A DNA stretch of 64,000 bases from Nyssa sinensis. Taxonomy: Eukaryota; Streptophyta; Magnoliopsida; Cornales; Nyssaceae. This document shows positions 58,390 through 64,000 of the stretch, piece after piece. The stretch lies in NCBI GenBank assembly GCA_008638375.1, contig CM018035.1:23944307-24008306 (forward strand), in the 5' to 3' direction. Both the position numbers and the translations under genes were made by a program. Each line of letters opens with the position of its first letter. Positions within the stretch are counted from its first letter, which is position 1. The notes below the pieces were generated by a model. That model made no database searches. It saw only the letters and a program-made list of their open reading frames with translations, and was not told the origin of the DNA.

Positions 58390-59303
58390 AATACAATTTA
58401 TCAAAAAGGTGCCAAAGGGGCAGCGTCCAAGTATACAGGAGCACCAAAAAAAAAGATCCCTGGAAGCTTAAATCATATAAAAACTCTATGAAAAAAACAC
58501 AAAGTATATGGGAAATTTCCAGTCATCCAAAATTTCAAAGTAACCATCAGTCTCTTCAAGTCTAGGTCAGTATATTTACAACCTCAAAAGTTCTGCAATT
58601 TCTATCCCTCCAAATACTCCACATCAAGCAACGGGAACCACCTCCAATACTGTCCATTGTTTCACCAACACATGATAAACTCCACCACAGGTAGGCATAA
58701 CCCACATCACAGATAAACACCACACATCATACTCCAAATATCTCTAGCCACCTCACAATGAATAAGAAGGTTTCCAGTGTCTAGACTTATTTTGCACATG
58801 CAACACCAATTTGAAAACATCTTCCCTCTAGCACCCAAATTGTCAAATGATCAAAATAGCATCCGAAGTTGTAGTCCACACCAAAAAAAGCCAACCTTTG
58901 GAAGGAACTTCAACATGCAAAATCCCTTTCAAGGGGAAAACCGATTCCTGATCTGCTCAACTAATGACAATACGACTTCACTAAAAAAATTCTATTTCTA
59001 GCCACCCTCCAACATGGAGCATCCTTCTAATTCCTCTGAGCTGAAGTAGCATAAAGGCATCCCATAAAAGACCCCACCTACTCCCAACTCCCAATCCTGA
59101 AAATATCTAATAAAACTAAAGTCCCACACCACCCGCCAAATAATGCAACACAAGCCAAAAAGATTCAGGAATTCATCTTTCAAGGGAGCCTCGTTACACC
59201 AAATATCCGTCAAAAATGCATCGTTCTACCTTCACCTACCACAAAACCCAGATACTTAAAAATCCCAACCCTGCCTAATCCCTTTCCATAAACCCACACC
59301 CTA

Positions 59304-59898
59304 AGCCCATGTTTGGTAGGCCGGAATGAGGGTAGGAATGAAATGCGCATTCCTGATGTTATTCTATTCCTGTGTTTGTTTATACTTTTTAGGCCGGAAT
59401 GGTCATTCCAAATGGAATGACTGTTCCCAAAGAAGCCGGAATCGCCATTCCTTACCCAAAGGTCACGGAATGTTCATTCCATTCCTTACCAAAATTTTTA
59501 ATTTTTTTTTTTTAAGTTGAAATTTTTTTTTTCCAATAAAAAAAAAAAGCAAATTGAATTTTTTTTTTTTTTTGCCAATAAAACAAATGCAGGTTGAATT
59601 TTATTTTATTTTATATTTTTTTGCCAATAAAAAAATGCAAGTTGAATTTTTTTTTTCATTAAACGTACATGAAAGCTTTGAAATTTATACAAGTACTTTG
59701 AATATCTAACTTAATATTAACTTCATTTTAACAATTTAATGGTTCAAACCAAACACAGGAATGTAATTGTCATTCTATTATTGGGTATTCAGCCAAACAA
59801 AAGAATAAAATAATTATTCACATTCCATTCCTACTCCATTCTATTCTTGATGTTATGCCATTCCTGACTTATTCCATTCCAGCATACCAAACATGCCC
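59304..59898. mobile_element. PIF/Harbinger-type MITE (595 bp)
   Basis: Terminal inverted repeats GCCCATGTTTGGTAGGCCGG (left) and GGGCATGTTTGGTATGCTGG (right, reverse complement), with similarity extending further inward (GGAATG phrases). The flanking triplet TAA (59301-59303 and 59899-59901) is the target duplication typical of Harbinger/Tourist elements. The interior is AT-rich, with A/T homopolymers and no gene. Confidence 0.8.
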
Positions 59899-59925
59899 TA
59901 AGAGCTTCTGAATAGAATCACATGC

Positions 59926-60851
59926 ATAGTTGTCAAAACGTATATCGGAAGGTGTATCGTTTTTAAAAAAATGTGTATCGTATCATATATCATAAGATAC
60001 ATGTACTTTTTTAAAAATATATACATAAATATATCTAGTTTAAAATGATATAAATAACATTTCACTTCACTTGTCATAAAAATTACATATGTAAATTATT
60101 ATTATTTATCCAACAATTAAAAATCAAAGTAATACCAAGCATAGTTGTCTCAATTTTCAAAGATATTGTATTGTTAGATAAGCTCAATTTTTTTGAATAT
60201 ATATGTATATATGGTGTTACATATATAATGTATAAAATGATAAAAATAACATTTTAACTCACTTATGAAAAAATCAACTTAAATTCCATACAATATAAGA
60301 ATCAAGATTTATAAACACTATAAGTTTCAAACCAAAAATTAATAATTCAAGTTTCCAACATAGTTCATCAATATCAAAATTTAAAGACAATCTAAAATTA
60401 TTCATTTCTATAATCCATCTCATTTTCATTTCAATATCCAATTTCGATGTTATCGATATCATCATCAGATGCCAATAACTTTTCACTTCTTTTTTCTTCT
60501 ACAACTTCTTGTATGTGCTCACTCATAATCCTCATCTTCTCAGAGTACTTCCTTTCATTCTTTCTTGTTTGAGTAAATATCTATAAGCGTTACAAAGAGG
60601 CAATATAAAACCAAACCAAACAAAAAATGTTTTCATATATATAACGAAACTAACAAAAAAGGTAAAAAAAAATGTTGTTTAGCTTAATTGTGCGTATCAC
60701 ATGTATTGCGCGTATCCAAAGTATCGTAAGATACGTATTGCATATCGTGTGATACAATGTGAAAAGATACAACTATAAAATACTTATTGTTTTATGTTCA
60801 TATCGAAACGTATTGTAAGATACGTATCGTTTATCGTAAGATACTAACTAT
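59926..60851. mobile_element. Non-autonomous Mutator-like element (about 0.93 kb)
   Basis: A 10-bp direct repeat AATCACATGC (59916-59925 and 60852-60861; similarity runs 3 bp further) flanks an element whose ends read ATAGTTGTCAAAACG (left) and ATAGTTAGTATCTTACG (right, reverse complement). Both terminal regions are rich in GTATCGTA/TACGATAC phrases facing each other. There is no transposase. A 9-11 bp duplication fits Mutator-like elements; the assignment is inferred. Confidence 0.55.
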
Positions 60852-60884
60852 AATCACATGCATAATGCCATAAACATTTGCATC

Positions 60885-60887
<3 letters not shown>

Positions 60888-60919
<32 letters not shown>
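60888..60919. repeat. TC microsatellite
   Basis: An uninterrupted (TC)n run of about 30 bp. From here to about 61324 I recognise no gene or element. Confidence 0.9.
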
Positions 60920-60920
<1 letters not shown>

Positions 60921-61324
60921 GATTTCTTTGTTGTGTTCCTCTGGTTAGGCTTCAAATGTGAAACCTGTAATCAGCCATAAAAAAAGATTTACACTCACCC
61001 ATTGGTGTAATTATATGGAGAACAAATGATGGGATCTTATGATTAAAAACAACAAACATATAGTATCATGGAAAAGAACCATATATTCCTATGGAGTAGG
61101 ATATCTATGGTCAATCTACCAGGCTAACATCCCGAACTGTTTACATCTCACTCTTGAAATATCAGTTCAAATGACTTAAAACTAAAGAAGAATTCCAAGT
61201 GGATTTCCAAAAGCTGGGTTAGGAGGGAGGCCATGTTTGGATGGCTAGAATTGAGAATCCGAATGAGGATACAAACCCCCTTTGGTTTAAGAGAACTGCA
61301 TTTTAGTATTTCACTCTGCTCGAA

Positions 61325-61500
61325 TGTCTTCTTTTAATAAGTAATGAAGTATCATCATAGGCGCAAAAAACACAAGGGCGCAACCCATGTACATGCAGGG
61401 TATAAAGCTACACAAAGAGACTAAAAACATAAACTCATTCCCCCCAAAAAATTCAACCTATGCAACACAAGACTCCACCACCCAAAAATGAAGTCTTCAA
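61325..61500 (-). mobile_element. LINE 3'-end fragment
   Basis: The plus-strand phrase TAATAAGTAATGAAGTATCATCATAGGCGC, GGGCGCAACCCATGTACATG and GGGTATAAAGCTACACAAAGA has the layout of plant L1 3' ends read in reverse (compare 58390-58450 and 61780-61860). Nothing coding was recognised in it. 61501-61765 remains unassigned. Confidence 0.4.
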
Positions 61501-61765
61501 AAATGAACTTTTCAGCCTCCTACCGAAATTTCTGGCTGGGCTAGGTATTAGCAATGAGATGGCAAAGAGTCAGGCATCGGTCCGTAAATAATTCTGACAA
61601 TTCCCCAGGGATTGGAAAGTTTGTAGCACTATTTGATTGTAAATAGATTGTCCATTCACTAGATTCAAATGCCAATCCAATAATAGAATATTCTCATTGA
61701 TCTTAGCTTTTGCCTTCCCTTCCTTCATCAATGAGACTGTTGAGACTGGATATCCAAGCTGCGAC

Positions 61766-64000
61766 CTTTTTTTTTTTCTTCTTTTGGATAAGCACAATAA
61801 TATTAATAATAGGCACCGAAGGGTGGTGTGCCCAAGTACACCAGACTGCATACACAAAACTATACACTAAGAGCTATACTTTCAACTCTCCAAGGAACTA
61901 ACTCCCCCGTTATCCAAAAAAATAGGGTAACATACGAAATTTAATTACAAAAATAGAGGACCCAACTACCCTCAAAAGAACTATTACATTCCTTCCAAAG
62001 ACGCCGCCATAAGCATAAAGGGGCAACCTGCCACACCTCTCTAACCCTTCTAGGGACTCGAGAGCATCACCAACTAGCAAAAACATCCTCTGTAGCTGCA
62101 GGCATCACTCACTAAACTCCAAATAGAGCTAACAAAATAATCCACAGATCCCTCACCACCAAACAATGTAACAAGAAATGACCAATGCTCTTTTCATCCC
62201 TCTTGCACACACAACACCAGTTAATAATAATTTGTTTTCGCTACCATAGATTATCAAGCGCGAGGATCTTCCCCAAGGCCATCATCCACCCAAAGAAAGC
62301 TACCATTGGGGCAGCTTTTGTGTAGCATATGGCTTCTTCCCAAGGGAAATATGCTTTCCTCTACGTGTCAACTCCCTATTAAACAATCTCACCTGAAAAG
62401 TTGCCCAATCCATCTCCACGTCCTGCTCTTCCCACCCCACCCCCCAAGTATTATTGTACAAAATACTATAAAAAGCTACCATCTCCTCCATCTTCCAATC
62501 CTGAAGGGCTCTGTAAAACAAAATAAACCAAATTATCCGGACTTCAACAGTCTCATATAGTCCCCAACCATGACCTATTGGTCAACAACAATCTTGAATA
62601 GACCCAGGAAAAGTTGATGGAGATGGCCATCACCACACCAATTATCTAATCAAAATCTACCTCTCTAACCATCCCATCCACAAAACAAATGTGGTTGGAG
62701 AATTCATCCTACCCTTCCCTGATGCCCTCATCCACAAACTCACTCCACAAAGACATCCAGAATTCTTTAAGGAGCCAATCTTATACCTCACTTCCATATT
62801 TTCTTTCCACCATTCTCCTCCACAAATTGTCTTACGATCCTATACCTCCATAGCCATTTACCCAACTAAGCTTGATTAAACTTAAATCTCTTATGCCAAA
62901 ACCTCTTCCATTTAGAGGGAGACATGAATTTCCAACCACCTAGATGATATTTGAGCTGGTTCCCAATTCTTTCCCATAGGAAACCACTCTACAACTTCTC
63001 CAAGTGTTTCATTTCTAAGTCTATAATACAGAACAACAACATATAATAAGTCGTGAGACTTGATAGGGTGCTTTTATTAAGGTCAGCCTTCCTCCTTTTG
63101 ACATATACTATTTGTTCCACCTAGTTAAGCACCTCTCAAAATGGTCAACGCCGCATCTTAAAGCGAAGTGACCTTAAGAGTAGAGCCCAAAGGAAGACCC
63201 AAATAGAAATATGAAAGTTATCTAACTTTGCACTCAAAAATAAAGGCCATATGATCCACTCTCTCTACCTTTCCCATTGGAATGATCTCACTCTCCATCA
63301 AATTGATCCTCAATCCCAAGACAGGTTGAAAACATAAGAGAAAGCACCTCAAATGTTTAACTTGTTCATCCTCTGCTTAGCCATTTAAGGTGGCAGTCTA
63401 GTAATCTTGGCATTCTACTTAGCTAGTTGATCCTCAAACATAAGAGAATGCACCTCAAACTAAAGATAATGGCAGTCTACTAATAGATAATGGCACCTCA
63501 AGTGTCAAATAACGAATGATACACCTCCACCAACTGAGTAGCACCCCACCTAAAAACCCCTTAATAACCTAGTCTCGGCTGCCCTCATCATCATTCTACT
63601 AATAGCCTCCATGACTGTAATGAAGATAAAGGGAGAAAGCAAATCCCCTTGCCTAAGTCCCCTGGAACTGCTAAAGAAGCCCATTAGAGAGCCATTAACA
63701 AGGATAAAGAATCTAACCCATGGAAATATAAAAATGCATTGACTTCATTTTTGGCCAATCCACATCCTCTCTATCACATAAGCAAGAAACCTTAATGCAC
63801 GTGCTCATAGGAGTTTTCAACATCAAAATTGCAAACAAACCCTTCATATTGTTTCTCAAATAGGAATTCATACATTCATTGCCAACCAAAACAACATCCA
63901 GAATTTGTTGGCCCTCCACGATGGCATTTTTGGACTCAGACTCTTTTATCCTAATAATACTCAAGGCTAGAACCTTAGAAATAAGATCATACACTCCACC
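61766..64000 (-). pseudogene. L1-type LINE ORF2 fragment, running off the window
   Basis: The 3' end has an A-rich tail (plus-strand T-run at 61769-61788) after CTTGGGCACACCACCCTTCGG. On the minus strand ORF2 is readable in pieces: YDLISKVLAL, EGQQILDVVLVGNECM (63990-63860), [20 protein letters not shown] (about 63700-63640), LGLRINLMESEIIPMGKVE (about 63330-63270), YLGLPLGSTLK (about 63210) and the zf-RVT end with HFLLHCLVVRDLW (about 62190-62140). These are reverse transcriptase and C-terminal regions of plant L1 elements. Many stops and frame changes show it is dead. Confidence 0.82.

Larger units (their letters stand above)
58390..60885 (-). pseudogene. L1-type LINE 3' fragment, interrupted by two DNA-transposon insertions
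   Basis: On the minus strand it reads DIWCNEAPLKDEFLNLFGL, RYFQDWELGVGGVFY (about 59210-59060) and, further on, CCMCKISLDTGNLLIHCEVA with RDIWSMM (about 58810-58720). This is the zinc-binding 3' region of plant L1 ORF2. The sequence near 58390-58450 (GTATACTTGGACGCTGCCCC...TTTTTGATAAATTG) resembles plant LINE 3' ends. Its 5' side is split by 59304-59898 and by 59926-60851, and a short piece continues to about 60885. The reading is broken. Confidence 0.75.

Overview
This is a plant nuclear window, almost certainly from an angiosperm with a repeat-rich genome. It has long-LTR Ty3 elements, Ty1/copia elements, L1-type LINEs, MITEs and Mutator-like remnants. The one host gene has short exons, GT-AG introns and TE-filled introns. 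There are no rRNA genes, tRNA genes or CRISPR arrays.

Left part (1-38.5 kb) is one nested stack of retrotransposons, which target-site duplications (TSDs) let me peel apart. The base layer is a minus-strand gag-only copia-type element (TR-GAG-like). Its 5' LTR runs 35019 to 24284 and its internal region leaves the window at position 1. Its gag pseudogene is now in three pieces (24062-23375, 20231-20059, 280-98). A minus-strand solo LTR (20232-23374) and a plus-strand LTR (281-20058) split it. The plus-strand LTR was itself invaded by a solo LTR (622-3621), a SINE-like piece (about 18.0 kb) and a nearly complete Ty3/gypsy element (4516-17853). The 5' LTR of that gypsy element carries a further solo LTR (5034-8740). 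The base element's own LTR holds a 0.92-kb tandem array, and a Tork-like Ty1/copia element (27146-34693) landed in its fourth unit. 35020-38499 looks like the end of an older LTR that hosts the whole stack.

Middle part (38.5-47.3 kb) is intergenic. It has an RNase-H-like fragment, a decayed Mutator (MURA) transposase gene, a segment rich in short inverted repeats, a possible orphan exon, and another minus-strand solo LTR (44130-46979, TSD CACCA) about 300 bp downstream of the host gene's stop codon.

Right part (47.3-64 kb) holds the one clear host gene: the 3' part of a minus-strand, multi-repeat MYB gene resembling plant MYB4R1 / SNAPC4, the DNA-binding subunit of the snRNA-activating complex. 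Seven exons join in a consistent phase to 1000 codons plus a stop; the N-terminus lies beyond 57396 and was not found in the window. About eleven copies of an FGGD-x-A-x-KKK module fill its C-terminus across two exons. Its introns hold a plus-strand LINE, a small MITE, a 310-bp TRIM and an LTR fragment. Upstream of it are minus-strand LINE remnants, one of which is interrupted by a Harbinger-type MITE and a Mutator-like non-autonomous element.

All retroelement coding regions seen are broken, mostly by C-to-T or G-to-A type changes as expected for methylated, silenced DNA. Boundaries, TSDs and splice sites were read by eye. No database search was run.
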